The position numbers and the translations under genes are program-made. A stretch of 64,000 nucleotides of DNA from Rufibacter radiotolerans (GTDB lineage: Bacteria > Bacteroidota > Bacteroidia > Cytophagales > Hymenobacteraceae): positions 1-64,000 of the forward strand of contig NZ_CP010777.1 in assembly GCF_001078055.1 (NCBI RefSeq). The letters are read 5' to 3'. The notes beneath the pieces were generated by a model that had not been told where the DNA came from, did not search any database, and saw nothing but the letters and a program-made list of their open reading frames with translations. Each line of letters begins with the position of its first letter. The stretch's first letter is position 1. Positions 48,091-57,928 of this stretch are shown in pieces.

Positions 48091-51000
48091 TTACTTCGTC
48101 TCTTTCTTGTCTTTAAGCATGATAGCGTCTACGTTCTTACTCTTGATAAGCTGATTGAGGGCCGGCAGGTCAGTAGTGAAGACCTGGTTTAGTTTCTGCA
48201 GTTGGGCATCTATCTGGGCCGTTACTTCTTTCTGGAACGCATACATCTGGTCTGTAGGCTTGAAGTCGCCCACTGAGGCCTGCGAGGCCAGGTTAGCCAG
48301 TTTGTTGTTCAACCGGATGGGGAAGTTCAAGGGATCCTGGCCGCTGCGGTTCTTGGTCTGGTACAGCGTTTCCTCTACTTCAGTCATTTTCTTGTTCATT
48401 GCCTTGGCCGCCTCCAGCACGTCTTTCATGTTCTCCTGGCCCTGGAACCTTGAGGTGACGGTGTTGATCTGGGTGCGGGCCTCACGTATTTTGCTGATAG
48501 CGTCGTTGGTCTCGGTTAGTTTGTCGCGCACCTGTAGCAGGAACGTTTTCTGGGCCTGAAGATCTGCCAGCGGGGTCTTGCTGCGCGGGTCCTGCAGGAT
48601 CTCAAACTCGGTTTCCTGGGGTTGGCCGTTCACGGTGAGGCGCGCCTTGTAGGTGCCCGGAATAGCCCTTGGGCCCTGAGTGCCGCCGCCCCACAGAATC
48701 ATGCCTTCAAACTTGGAGGCCTCTGGGTAACTCATGTTCCAGACAAAACGGTTCAGGCCTTCTTTGGCGTCCAGTTTGCTGGCGGCCTCTTTAGCGCCGT
48801 ACGTGTATTTTTTAACCAGCTTGCCGTCTTTCTCCAGAATCTCCAACGTCATTTTGGAGGTGGTATCTGGGGCGGTGGGCAGGTAGAAATGCACCATCAC
48901 GCCGCCGGGGTGGTTCTGGCCCTCAAACTTGGTGTTAGCCATGTTGCCGCCGTTCATCTTGTAAGATGGCATGGGCTTGTAGAGATGGAACTTGCTACTG
49001 GCAATGGCAGGGGTAAGCTGGTGCAGCAGGGTCAGGTCATCAATGATCCAGAAGCTTCGGCCTTGGGTGGCGGCAATTAGGTTGTCCTCCTTAATGGTAA
49101 GGTCGGTGATGGGCACCAGCGGAAGGTTCTGCTGGAACTTCTGCCAGTTGGCGCCGTCATTGAATGACACGTACATGCCGTACTCGGTGCCCGCATATAG
49201 CAAGCCGGGGCGTTTAGGGTCTACGCGCACTACCCTAGTGAAATGGGTGGCCGGTATGCCGTTGGTGATCTTGGTCCAGGTCTTGCCGTAATCTGTGGTC
49301 TTGAAAAGCAGCGGCTGGAAATCGCCGGTCTTGTACAGGGTGGCGGCAAAATACATGGTGCCTTTCTGGGTAGGGTGCGGCTCCACGCTGTTGATCATGC
49401 TCCACTCGGGCAGCGCCTTGGGCGTGACGTTGTTCCAAGACTTTCCGCCGTCGCGGGTCACATGCACCAGACCGTCATCAGAACCTGTCCAGATCACGCC
49501 TTCCTCCGCCGGAGATTCCATGGCCGCGAAGATTGTGCCATAGTACTCCACGCTGGTGTTGTCTTTGGTGATAGGTCCACCGGACGGCCCCAGTTTAGAC
49601 TTGTCATTGCGGGTCAGATCAGGGCTGATCACTTCCCAGCTCTGGCCTTCATTGGTGGTCACGTGCACGTGGTTAGAGGTGGTATACAACCGGTTAGCAT
49701 TGTGCGGCGAGAAGAAGATAGGGAAGTTCCACTGGAAGCGGTATTTCATGCCTTCGGCGCCGTGGCCCATAGGGTTGTCTGGCCACACATTGATGGTGCG
49801 CTCAAAGCCGGTCTTGTGGTCTACGCGGGCCAAAAAGCCGCCGTAGTTTCCGCCGTACACAATCTCCGGGTCTTTGGGGTTCACGGCCAGGTGAGCACTT
49901 TCGGCGCCCGCCGTTTCTTCCCAGTCATGAATGCCAATGCTGCGGCCGGTGGTGCGGTGCGCAATTCTAAGGGTAGAGTTATCTTGCTGCGCGCCGTAAA
50001 TGCGGTACGGGAAAGCGTTATCCGTTACTACCCGGTAAAACTGGCCGGTAGGCTGGTTGTCCATGGTGCTCCAGTTTTGGCCGCCGTCAAAGCTTACCTG
50101 GGCGCCGCCGTCATCGGCTATGATCATGCGCTTGGGGTCTTCTGGGGCAATCCAGAGATCATGGTGATCGCCGTGGGGGGCGTTGTAACTTTTAAAGGTG
50201 CGGCCACCGTCGGTGGAGTGGTGGTAACTCACGTTCATGACGTAAACGCCGTCCTCGTTTTTAGGATCTGCGGTCACGCGGGTGTAGTACCAGGCGCGCT
50301 GGCGCAGGTTACGGTCATCATTGAGCTTGGCCCAGTTCTGGCCGCCGTCATCAGACCGGAACAGACCGCCGTCCTCGGCTTCCACCATGGCCCACACGCG
50401 CTGGTTGTTCACCGGAGAAACGGCTACGCCGATGATCCCCAAGGTGCCCTTCGGCAGACCGGTATTGCGGGAAATCTCTTTCCAGGTGTCGCCGCCGTCA
50501 GTACTTTTCCAGATACCGGAACCAGCCCCGCCTGAGGAGAAGCTGTACGGCGTGCGCTGCATGCGCCAGGTGGTGGCATACAGGTTGCGCGGGTTCACGG
50601 GGTCAATGATCAGGTCAAAGGCGCCTACTTCCTTGTTCACGAACAGAACGCGCTCCCAGTTCTTGCCCCCGTCTTTGGAGCGGTACACGCCCCGCATCTC
50701 ATTGGGTGCGTAGATATTGCCCAGCACCGCGGCATACACCAGGTCTGGATTTTTAGGGTGAATACGTACCCTTGGGATATGCTTGGAGTCTTTCAAGCCG
50801 ATGTGCTGCCAGGTCTGCCCCGCGTCCACTGATTTCCACATGCCAAAGCCCGAGGACACGTTGCCGCGCACCGTTTTCTCGCCTTCGCCCACGTAGATCA
50901 CGTTAGGGTCTGCCTCGCTTACGGCCACGGCGCCAATAGAGCCCCCGAAGAATTTGTCTGAAATGTTTTCCCAGCTGGAGCCGCCGTCTTTGGTGCGCCA

Positions 51001-51282
51001 CACGCCCCCGCCGGTGGCCCCGAAATAGAACAGATTGGGCTGGCCGGGTACGCCGGTCACGGTGCCGGACCGGCCGCCTCGGTAAGGCCCTATGGAGCGC
51101 CAAGTAAGGCCGCTATAGAGTTTTTCTGGGTAAAGCTCCTGGGAGCCTTTTTTGGTTTTAGAGGATTTGCTACTTTTCTCTTTTTTCTGGGCCTCAGCGG
51201 TAACGGGGGCCAGCAGCGTAAGGCCGCCCAACAAAAGGGGCAGGCACTGCCTGAAAAGCCGCGCGGGTGAAAGGTGTTGCAT
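48091..51282 (-). CDS. Exported BNR/sortilin (VPS10)-like beta-propeller protein
   Basis: 1063 residues. The signal peptide ends VTAEA|QKK and is followed by a Lys/Ser-rich linker. Repeated Asp-box motifs (SxDGGxxW), such as TKDGGSSWENI, SKDGGKNWERV, STDGGDTWKEI, SDDGGQNWAKL and SFDGGQNWSTM, mark two propellers over about residues 55-760. A C-terminal domain (about 760-1063) contains LNRFVWNMSYPEASKFEG and a helical end. Related Bacteroidota proteins are annotated as glycosyl hydrolase or VPS10 domain proteins, but no glycosidase active site can be pointed out, so the function is open. Confidence 0.85.
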   Translation of the reverse strand: MQHLSPARLFRQCLPLLLGGLTLLAPVTAEAQKKEKSSKSSKTKKGSQELYPEKLYSGLTWRSIGPYRGGRSGTVTGVPGQPNLFYFGATGGGVWRTKDGGSSWENISDKFFGGSIGAVAVSEADPNVIYVGEGEKTVRGNVSSGFGMWKSVDAGQTWQHIGLKDSKHIPRVRIHPKNPDLVYAAVLGNIYAPNEMRGVYRSKDGGKNWERVLFVNKEVGAFDLIIDPVNPRNLYATTWRMQRTPYSFSSGGAGSGIWKSTDGGDTWKEISRNTGLPKGTLGIIGVAVSPVNNQRVWAMVEAEDGGLFRSDDGGQNWAKLNDDRNLRQRAWYYTRVTADPKNEDGVYVMNVSYHHSTDGGRTFKSYNAPHGDHHDLWIAPEDPKRMIIADDGGAQVSFDGGQNWSTMDNQPTGQFYRVVTDNAFPYRIYGAQQDNSTLRIAHRTTGRSIGIHDWEETAGAESAHLAVNPKDPEIVYGGNYGGFLARVDHKTGFERTINVWPDNPMGHGAEGMKYRFQWNFPIFFSPHNANRLYTTSNHVHVTTNEGQSWEVISPDLTRNDKSKLGPSGGPITKDNTSVEYYGTIFAAMESPAEEGVIWTGSDDGLVHVTRDGGKSWNNVTPKALPEWSMINSVEPHPTQKGTMYFAATLYKTGDFQPLLFKTTDYGKTWTKITNGIPATHFTRVVRVDPKRPGLLYAGTEYGMYVSFNDGANWQKFQQNLPLVPITDLTIKEDNLIAATQGRSFWIIDDLTLLHQLTPAIASSKFHLYKPMPSYKMNGGNMANTKFEGQNHPGGVMVHFYLPTAPDTTSKMTLEILEKDGKLVKKYTYGAKEAASKLDAKEGLNRFVWNMSYPEASKFEGMILWGGGTQGPRAIPGTYKARLTVNGQPQETEFEILQDPRSKTPLADLQAQKTFLLQVRDKLTETNDAISKIREARTQINTVTSRFQGQENMKDVLEAAKAMNKKMTEVEETLYQTKNRSGQDPLNFPIRLNNKLANLASQASVGDFKPTDQMYAFQKEVTAQIDAQLQKLNQVFTTDLPALNQLIKSKNVDAIMLKDKKETK

Positions 51283-51356
51283 GTTGTGTTAGCTTGGTAT
51301 AGGGTGTTTGATGGAGTAAGCTACTGAAAAAACAGAAGCAATGGGAGCGGGACTGG

Positions 51357-51396
51357 CTGTTTTTGAGGCGTTTTTAGAAAAACAGGCTCAAAACGC
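51357..51396. repeat. Dispersed palindrome, copy 13
   Basis: CTGTTTTTGAGGCGTTTTTA with GAAAAACAGGCTCAAAACGC. It ends one base before the stop codon of the hypothetical gene at 51398. Confidence 0.85.
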
Positions 51397-51397
51397 T

Positions 51398-52069
51398 TTA
51401 AAAAGTATGCACTACTTCTGCAGAGGAAAATAAGATACCTGTTTTAAAATCTCTGATAGGAAAGGAGAATCTGATAAAGTGGCCTTCTTCTATTGGAATA
51501 GGCTCAGGAAAGGGAGTAAGAAAAATGGTAGTACCCGATTGCATGGGTGCCCTTGCTACAACGGTACCTTTCTTATCATACACCTCAACATCGAAAAATC
51601 CGCCGGCACGGTAACGCTTAGGAAGTGGTTTACCTGTGCTTTTGTCAAATAAGCCAAAACGTAGTCTTTGGTGTTTGGCGTACTCATTTTTCAAAAGCCG
51701 TACTTCCACCAGTGGCGTAACTATGGCCTCAAATGTGCTGGTTTCAGTCTTGAAGCTCTTTTGTCCCTGAGTGCAAACTTCAGCCTGAACTATCACCGGA
51801 CCTGCTGCATCTGGTATGAGATAGTAGGTATAGGAATCCTCGGGGTTTAAAAGCAGAGAATCAATTTTGCCATTTTGTATTAAGAGACTCCCTGCCGCAA
51901 TTCTCTTGCCTAACTGGAAGTTAATTTCATTTTGCTGGTCCACTGCCAAATACCTTCTAGGCCCCTTCAACGGATAGCCATCGTCTTCTTGGATGATGAT
52001 AAATGGCTCTTGTGCAAAGGCATAGCATGAAAAGAAAAGAGTGAAAGCGAGCAAAGTTTTCTTTCTCAT
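51398..52069 (-). CDS. Hypothetical exported protein, two Ig-like domains
   Basis: 223 residues from ATG 52069. The signal peptide ends SCYAFA|QEP. The start is fixed by a 4-nt ATGA overlap with the DUF3999 gene; the longer frame to 52153 has no sensible N-terminus. The first half (AVDQQNEINFQLGKRIAAGS to VIVQAEV) faintly resembles the Ig-like domain of the motor protein GldM, but I would not assign it. It lies in one transcription unit with the DUF2339 and DUF3999 genes, suggesting a role with them in the envelope. I do not recognise a family. Confidence 0.7.
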   Translation of the reverse strand: MRKKTLLAFTLFFSCYAFAQEPFIIIQEDDGYPLKGPRRYLAVDQQNEINFQLGKRIAAGSLLIQNGKIDSLLLNPEDSYTYYLIPDAAGPVIVQAEVCTQGQKSFKTETSTFEAIVTPLVEVRLLKNEYAKHQRLRFGLFDKSTGKPLPKRYRAGGFFDVEVYDKKGTVVARAPMQSGTTIFLTPFPEPIPIEEGHFIRFSFPIRDFKTGILFSSAEVVHTF

Positions 52070-53319
52070 CCCTGCTTCTTCTTCTCCATATCCCGTAGCA
52101 ACTTTACCGTCATATACCCCAACCCCAACGCCAGCAGCGCAATGGCTGCCCAAATCAGCAGCTTAGACCCGCGCGACCCCGGGGCTTTTTTAAGTTTGAG
52201 GGCCTTTGCCTGCTCTGGAATCAAGAGCGGGAGAGTTTGCGGGATGCTGTCCTGGAAGTAAGCCAGGTCAAAGTTGGGGGCCGAGAGTTTTTCATCGCCG
52301 TACCGTAGGGTGTAGGTTTGCCCGGAGTCTAAAGAGGCCACCAGGTAGCGGTTAAGCTGCAGCACCTGCACTGAGTCAATGGTCAGGCCCGGACTGTCTC
52401 CGTTTTCAATCTGCAGCTCCAGTTCTTCTACCCGCTGGCGCGGAAAATCTACCAAAGCCGGGGCGTTGGAACTAAGCAACAACGGCACCGAGATTTCCTG
52501 CAGGCGCGAGCGGCGGCGTCTTGGTTTGCCCCGGCGGTTATACACCCGTTTTTTGCCCAGCACTACCTTTCCGGGCCTATGGTAGAAATCAGGCCCTGAA
52601 ATGTGCACCGCAACCTGGTCTGGGTACACCGGCTGCCCGAACGTCAGGCGCAGGTAGGTAATATGGGTGCCAGCGCTGTCTTTGCGGGAGAAAGACAAGA
52701 CCGGGATGCGGGTATACTTTCCGGCTTCTGAATAGGTGTCATAGTAGCCGGCTTTCAGGATGTTGAGCGGGGCGCTGGTTGAGTCATTCAGCTGCAGCCT
52801 GAAATACCGGTACTTGCTCAGCGGGAAGTCCAGCAGTTTCACCTCGGCGGTGCGCTGGGTGTTCTGGATGGCGTACAACCAATCCCGCTCCTTAAGCACG
52901 TACCAGTTCTGCTGGTCATCGCTGCCGCTTAAAGAGACCTGTTTCCTTACTTCGGCGTTGCCGATGAGCAGGCTGATATTGTTGATGGCGCGCTGCTGCG
53001 GGTTGTGCACCAGCACCTCAGACATGCCCCCAGGTCGGCGGGTGTAGCGCAGAATCTGGTAGGGCTTGAAGAGGCGCTTGTACTGCACGGGCACCTCGGC
53101 ACGCAGCAGATAGGGCACGGTTTGGCCGGCTTGGTTGAAGAGCCGGACGTCTTCCAGGCCCGGTTGTAGACGTCCTATGATCTCTGGGGTAAGCAGCAGG
53201 CGGTGGTAGCCTTTTTGCGTGGCGGGCAGTATTTGGGCCTGCCAGGAAAAGTCCTGCGCCTCGGCTTGCTGCCAGAGCAGGCAACACCCCACCAAAAGAA
53301 ACAGCAGCTTACGCTTCAT
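52066..53319 (-). CDS. DUF3999 family membrane-anchored protein
   Basis: 417 residues. The signal peptide ends QQAEA|QDF. A large periplasmic beta-rich part resembling a discoidin-like fold is followed by one C-terminal membrane helix (LLIWAAIALLALGLGYMTVK, about residues 388-407) and a short basic tail. DUF3999 genes regularly accompany DUF2339 genes, as here with an 11-nt overlap. The role is unknown. Confidence 0.82.
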   Translation of the reverse strand: MKRKLLFLLVGCCLLWQQAEAQDFSWQAQILPATQKGYHRLLLTPEIIGRLQPGLEDVRLFNQAGQTVPYLLRAEVPVQYKRLFKPYQILRYTRRPGGMSEVLVHNPQQRAINNISLLIGNAEVRKQVSLSGSDDQQNWYVLKERDWLYAIQNTQRTAEVKLLDFPLSKYRYFRLQLNDSTSAPLNILKAGYYDTYSEAGKYTRIPVLSFSRKDSAGTHITYLRLTFGQPVYPDQVAVHISGPDFYHRPGKVVLGKKRVYNRRGKPRRRRSRLQEISVPLLLSSNAPALVDFPRQRVEELELQIENGDSPGLTIDSVQVLQLNRYLVASLDSGQTYTLRYGDEKLSAPNFDLAYFQDSIPQTLPLLIPEQAKALKLKKAPGSRGSKLLIWAAIALLALGLGYMTVKLLRDMEKKKQG

Positions 53320-55738
53320 GGGATAAAGAGCTTGAAGGTTTGTCTTGAGGAGGGGTATCTTCCAGGATCATGTTTTTCAGTTTCTGGTACATGAACGAAA
53401 TCACCAGTAACAGCACGCCCAGGCAGATGAACGCGGCAATCTTCCCGCCCTCAGACATATCCCGCACATCAAAAATAAACAGCTTGAGCAGCGCCACCGA
53501 AAACAGGGTGAGCGAGATAATTCTTAGGGTTTTCAGCTTTCGGGCCATGCCCAGGACCATCAAGACAAATGAACATACGCCCCAGAGAATAGGGAAGCCA
53601 ATTTTGTAGACCTGCCGCTGGGTGTGGTACAGAAGCTCAGAGGAAGGATGGGCCGCCAGCAGCCACAGGTGCTCCAACTCAAAGCTCAGGAGAATCACCG
53701 CCGCCGCGCTGGCCAGCCACAGACTAATCTTGCCTAAAAGGCTGGTAAACGTGTCTGTTTTCTGAATACGCCGCAGCACCACGGCCATGACCACTAATAG
53801 CGTGAGCAGCGGTAAATAATGACTCAGAAACGCTGCTAATGTTTCTGTCTGGGGAAACAAATAGCCGTTCCGGAGGTGCGTGGTGGCCGGCTGCAGGTTG
53901 GTCATGTAGGCCAGCACCGCCACTAAGGAAAGGGCCATGGCGGCCCGCGCATAGATAGGCGGCGCTAACCGGTGCGCTCGCCAGAGCAGCCCCAGCAGGT
54001 ACAGGAAATGGAAGAAGCCCAGGAAGATAATTTGCGCATCGGGACTCAGGCTGGAGTGCTCCAGTTGGTGTTGCAGCTCCAGCAGGAGTACCAGGTACAG
54101 CAAAAACACGAACAGCAGGCCTATGAGGGTGCGGTAGTTTTTCAGGAGACGGCCGGGCAGCGCGCCCGGTTTCTCCTTCCGCAGCAGCCACCAGGTACCT
54201 GCCACCGACGCCACCGACACGATGCCCGTGATGAAGAGCTTGTTCAGAAGCAGAGGCAGGCCTTCGCGGGAGAGGGTGTATTCCATCCAGTCCATCATCA
54301 GGCTCACCAGCATAAGGCCCAGCACCAGCATAGAGGCGTATTTGATGAGCGTAATGCCCGACCGCTGCGAAAGCCACAGCAACAGCACCGCCTCCAGCGC
54401 CCAGAACAGCGTAATGTAATTTCCCTCCAACTGAATAGGCGCCGAAAGACTCAGGAACGTAAGCACCAGCCCAATGAGCAGGTACACCAAGTTGCGGTCA
54501 ACGCGGTTGCTGCGGTACAAGGCAAAGGCAAACGCAAAATTGAAAACACCCAGCAGAATGGTGAACAGCCCTTTGTAGTCGCCCCCGGCGAGGTGGTACA
54601 TCACGTACATGCCCGCCGCGTAGTACAAGAACGTATTGCTCAGCAGGATCATGATCTCCGGGGCGGTAAACCGGCGGCGCTCCTTCACATTGTAGATAAT
54701 GTTCATCAGAAAGAACACCAGGTAGAACAGGGTGGCGAACACCAATGCGCCTACAAACGGGGCCGTGGGCGTGTCTACCACCCGGGTGCCAAACCAGCTG
54801 CCGTACAGGATAATGGTGAACACATAGGCAATGACGTTGAGCAGGTTCCATTTCTTGAAGTACGCCAGCACCAGAATGCCCACGTTCAGCAGCAGAATGA
54901 ACACAAACAGCACCACGTAATTCCCCTCGCCGGTACTCACCATGAACGGACTGCCGAAGCCGCCAATCAAGGCCAGCACCGCCAGCTCCATGCGGTCATA
55001 GGCAATAGCCAGGAAAATGGTAAAGGCCGTAATGCCCACCATCAAGAGAAACGCCACCGTCTGACTGAAAATCTGGTACTCATGAAAAGCAATGGCGATG
55101 GTAAAATACAGCACCGCCATGCCGCCGCCAATCAACACCGAACTGAAAGCCTTATATTCCCTGCGTAACCTATGCGCCACGGCCAGCAGTGCCCCGCCCG
55201 CCAGCAACCCAATGGCCACGCGGCCTATCTCGTTGATCCAGTCCTGGTCAATGGCGTACTTCACGAAGAACCCAATGCCCAGCACCAGAATGGCAATGCC
55301 CAGCTTATTGATCAGGTTTTCGCCAATGAATTTCTCCCAGTCCAGGGTGCGGGAGAAGAAAGAAGGTTTGGCAGGTTCTTGCTCCAATTCCTCAAAAACC
55401 GAAGGCTTTTCTGCGGCCTTGAAAGCCGCCATGGCGGGAATTTCCGGCACCGGCTCTGGTTTCGGAGGGGCCGCGGTAACTGGCGGCGAAGGGACAATCA
55501 AAGGCTGCGCAGGAGCCGGGACTGCCGGGGCTTCAGGCGTAATAAGTGGAGCAGGGGAGACACTTCGGGCGGGGCCCGATTCTCCTTCTCTAGAGGGGCG
55601 TTGCATCTGTTCCCGTAGCCGGGCCAGTTCTTCCTGCAGGAGGTGCAGGTCCTGGCGATGCAGCCTTACGTCGGTGCTTATCCGGTTGCCAAACCAGATG
55701 ACCAGTACCACCAGCACCAAAAGCAGAAGCAACTCCAT
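53309..55738 (-). CDS. DUF2339 polytopic membrane protein
   Basis: 809 residues. An N-terminal membrane helix with a coiled-coil stretch (RLHRQDLHLLQEELARLREQ, about residues 25-44) is followed by a Pro/Ala-rich linker (about 50-110) and then more than twenty predicted membrane helices. The entry to the membrane part, WEKFIGENLINKLGIAILVLG (in two pieces WEKFIGENLINK and LGIAILVLGIGFFVKYAID), is the DUF2339 hallmark. Function is unknown. It is the first gene of a three-gene overlapping unit with DUF3999 and a small exported protein. Confidence 0.9.
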   Translation of the reverse strand: MELLLLLVLVVLVIWFGNRISTDVRLHRQDLHLLQEELARLREQMQRPSREGESGPARSVSPAPLITPEAPAVPAPAQPLIVPSPPVTAAPPKPEPVPEIPAMAAFKAAEKPSVFEELEQEPAKPSFFSRTLDWEKFIGENLINKLGIAILVLGIGFFVKYAIDQDWINEIGRVAIGLLAGGALLAVAHRLRREYKAFSSVLIGGGMAVLYFTIAIAFHEYQIFSQTVAFLLMVGITAFTIFLAIAYDRMELAVLALIGGFGSPFMVSTGEGNYVVLFVFILLLNVGILVLAYFKKWNLLNVIAYVFTIILYGSWFGTRVVDTPTAPFVGALVFATLFYLVFFLMNIIYNVKERRRFTAPEIMILLSNTFLYYAAGMYVMYHLAGGDYKGLFTILLGVFNFAFAFALYRSNRVDRNLVYLLIGLVLTFLSLSAPIQLEGNYITLFWALEAVLLLWLSQRSGITLIKYASMLVLGLMLVSLMMDWMEYTLSREGLPLLLNKLFITGIVSVASVAGTWWLLRKEKPGALPGRLLKNYRTLIGLLFVFLLYLVLLLELQHQLEHSSLSPDAQIIFLGFFHFLYLLGLLWRAHRLAPPIYARAAMALSLVAVLAYMTNLQPATTHLRNGYLFPQTETLAAFLSHYLPLLTLLVVMAVVLRRIQKTDTFTSLLGKISLWLASAAAVILLSFELEHLWLLAAHPSSELLYHTQRQVYKIGFPILWGVCSFVLMVLGMARKLKTLRIISLTLFSVALLKLFIFDVRDMSEGGKIAAFICLGVLLLVISFMYQKLKNMILEDTPPQDKPSSSLSHEA

Positions 55739-55827
55739 AAAGACCTGTGAATAGTGAAGGCACTATATTACAATTTTATCCGCTAAAATCCTGTAGCCAC
55801 CCCAGGGATAGCCGGTTTCCGGTCAAG

Positions 55828-55867
55828 GCGCTTTAAGCCCGTTTTCAGGAAAACAGGCTTAAAGCGC
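55828..55867. repeat. Dispersed palindrome, copy 14
   Basis: GCGCTTTAAGCCCGTTTTC and GGAAAACAGGCTTAAAGCGC, nearly perfect. Between the DUF2339 gene start and the SOD terminator. Confidence 0.9.
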
Positions 55868-55913
55868 AATGCACAAATCAAGGCCTGGCGTGGGGGAGGG
55901 TAAAGTCATTGCA

Positions 55914-55943
55914 CAAAAAAAGCCCCACCTTTTCAGGTGAGGC
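55914..55943 (-). terminator. Superoxide dismutase terminator
   Basis: GCCCCACCT (55922-55930) with AGGTGAGGC (55935-55943), a GAAA tetraloop on the minus strand, then a run of seven to eight T. Lies 26 nt past the stop at 55969. Confidence 0.92.
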
Positions 55944-55968
55944 ATTAGAATATATTAGCAACTATTGC

Positions 55969-56580
<612 letters not shown>

Positions 56581-56638
56581 AGTTTTTTGTGTTATAGGTT
56601 AGAAAATATAAGGTTCTGTCTTTACATACGGAACAGGC

Positions 56639-56646
56639 CAAAGATA
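56639..56646 (-). promoter_or_regulatory. SOD -7 promoter box
   Basis: On the minus strand this reads TATCTTTG, an exact TAnnTTTG match, about 60 nt upstream of the SOD start. A TTTA about 19-20 nt further upstream may be a weak -33 box. It abuts the stop codon of tadA. Confidence 0.5.
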
Positions 56647-56648
56647 AA

Positions 56649-57095
56649 CTAAATTCTTTTGGCTCTAAAAAAGTCACTCATCAATTGCGCGCACTCGTGG
56701 GCCAGTATGCCGGTGACCAGTTCGGTCTTGGGGTGGAGCAGGTTCACGCCGGTTCGGCGGTAGCCGCGTTTCTCATCATTGGTGGCGTAGACAATGCGCT
56801 TAAGCTGGCTCCAGTAGCTGGCGCCGGCGCACATCACGCAGGGTTCCACGGTCACGTACAGGGTGCAGTCATGCAGGTATTTGTTGCCCAGGTGGTTGGC
56901 GGCGGCGGTAAATGCCAGCATTTCGGCGTGGGCGGTCACGTCGTTCAGTTTCTCGGTTTGGTTGTAGGCGCGGGCAATAATCTTGTTCTGGCAGACCACC
57001 ACGGCGCCAATAGGAATCTCGCCCTCTTCCTGGGCGTAGAGCGCTTGCTTGTAGGCCTCGCGCATGAAGTGTTCATCTGAATGGATGCTAAGCAC
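56649..57095 (-). CDS. tadA: tRNA-specific adenosine deaminase TadA-like nucleoside deaminase
   Basis: 148 residues. A cytidine/deoxycytidylate deaminase fold: zinc His and catalytic Glu in VTAHAEMLAFTAA, two zinc Cys in TVEPCVMCAGAS. The N-terminal FMREAYKQALYAQEEGEIPIGA, seen as MREAYKQAL and EEGEIPIGAVVV, is typical of TadA, which makes inosine at the wobble base of tRNA(Arg). Guanine-deaminase-like relatives look similar, so the substrate is inferred. The next gene on this strand, SOD, has its own promoter. Confidence 0.9.
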   Translation of the reverse strand: MLSIHSDEHFMREAYKQALYAQEEGEIPIGAVVVCQNKIIARAYNQTEKLNDVTAHAEMLAFTAAANHLGNKYLHDCTLYVTVEPCVMCAGASYWSQLKRIVYATNDEKRGYRRTGVNLLHPKTELVTGILAHECAQLMSDFFRAKRI

Positions 57096-57118
57096 TGGGT
57101 TGGGGTTTATAAAATGAA

Positions 57119-57149
57119 AACGGGTGGCTCTTTTCTACTGCCACCCGTT
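57119..57149 (-). terminator. Terminator of the small exported protein gene
   Basis: AACGGGTGGC (57119-57128) with GCCACCCGTT (57140-57149); on the minus strand it is followed by TTCATTTTATAAA. It lies between the gene ending at 57213 and the tadA start, behind a dispersed palindrome. Confidence 0.75.
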
Positions 57150-57166
57150 CTGCAATGTTACAAAAT

Positions 57167-57207
57167 GCGTTTTGGGGCTGTTTTACGGAAAACGGCCCCA
57201 AAACAGG
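57167..57207. repeat. Dispersed palindrome, copy 15
   Basis: GCGTTTTGGGGCTGTTTTAC and GGAAAACGGCCCCAAAACAG, nearly perfect. It ends 5 nt before the stop codon of the gene at 57213. Confidence 0.9.
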
Positions 57208-57212
57208 AATCC

Positions 57213-57770
57213 TTACTTGACGTGGGCGCTGGCCATTACCTGTTGGGCGGTTTCCTGCCACTCTTTCTGCAGTTGCACCGGGGCGTTAAAGCTGAAGATG
57301 AGCATCTCGTCCTTCAGAAAGGTGTACTGGATGTAGGTGTACTTGCGCACCGGCGCCATGTTGCGGCTCTTGCGCTCATCGCGCACGGTAGAGACAAACT
57401 CATAGACCAGGAAATCTCGGCCGTTTATGGTCTTTTTCTCCTGGCGCAGGAACTGCACCTCCGTAAACATGCGCTGGATAGACGCCTTGTAGAAAGGGAG
57501 CAGGATGGTGATGTCATTGGTAGGGAAGGTGCTGGGGCGCTGGTTCACGCTGATGTCTACCTGTCCGTCTGGGCTGGTGTACACGGCCAGGGGCTTGCGG
57601 GCCGCCGGGTACTCGCGGGCAATACCGTCATCGGGCATCACGTCAAAGGTCTGAGGTATGGACAGGGTCACGTTTCTGGCTACCGTCACTTTCTTCAGTT
57701 TTGGGGCAAAGGCCAAGAGAAGTAGTAAAGGCAGGAAGAAGGCAAATAAGTGTTTTCTGGTCATGGACAT
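57213..57770 (-). CDS. Hypothetical exported protein, PsbP/DUF1795-like
   Basis: 185 residues from ATG 57770 (ATG 57764 also possible). An N-terminal hydrophobic stretch (HLFAFFLPLLLLLAFA) is a signal or anchor; no lipobox Cys and no AxA|Q site is clear. The remainder, about 150 residues of strands ending with an amphipathic helix, looks like the PsbP-like fold shared by many small exported proteins, a weak inference. Neighbours give no functional hint. Confidence 0.65.
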   Translation of the reverse strand: MSMTRKHLFAFFLPLLLLLAFAPKLKKVTVARNVTLSIPQTFDVMPDDGIAREYPAARKPLAVYTSPDGQVDISVNQRPSTFPTNDITILLPFYKASIQRMFTEVQFLRQEKKTINGRDFLVYEFVSTVRDERKSRNMAPVRKYTYIQYTFLKDEMLIFSFNAPVQLQKEWQETAQQVMASAHVK

Positions 57771-57874
57771 AAGTTGAATGATAGGCTCCCAGACCCAAAG
57801 CAAATACTGGGCCGTTATGGGGCAGAGGGCAAAGGTAGGGAGAAGCGCCCCAGCACCCAAACCCCCCGGGAACA

Positions 57875-57907
57875 GAAAAAGCCCGGCTAAGATAACCGGG
57901 CTTTTTC
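57875..57907. terminator. Bidirectional terminator-like hairpin with no obvious gene
   Basis: A 12-bp stem, GAAAAAGCCCGG (57875-57886) with CCGGGCTTTTTC (57896-57907), T-rich on both strands. The nearest upstream gene on either strand does not need it: the minus-strand gene starts at 57770 and the plus-strand operon starts at 58212. It would end a minus-strand transcript starting inside the gap. Confidence 0.7.
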
Positions 57908-57928
57908 AATTAGAAGAAAACTTACTAT

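Noticed and set aside
49243..50535. Long antisense frame (430 codons) opposite the BNR-propeller gene
   Set aside because: Composition-driven shadow: the protein on the other strand has clear Asp-box repeats and a signal peptide, the antisense product has no recognisable domain.
53972..55168. Antisense frame (398 codons) opposite the DUF2339 gene
   Set aside because: Its product is an artificial Gln/His-rich string mirroring the Leu-rich membrane helices of the real gene.
57213..57860. Longer N-terminus for the small exported protein
   Set aside because: The extra 30 residues precede the hydrophobic signal and have no homology-like character; ATG 57770 gives a normal export signal.
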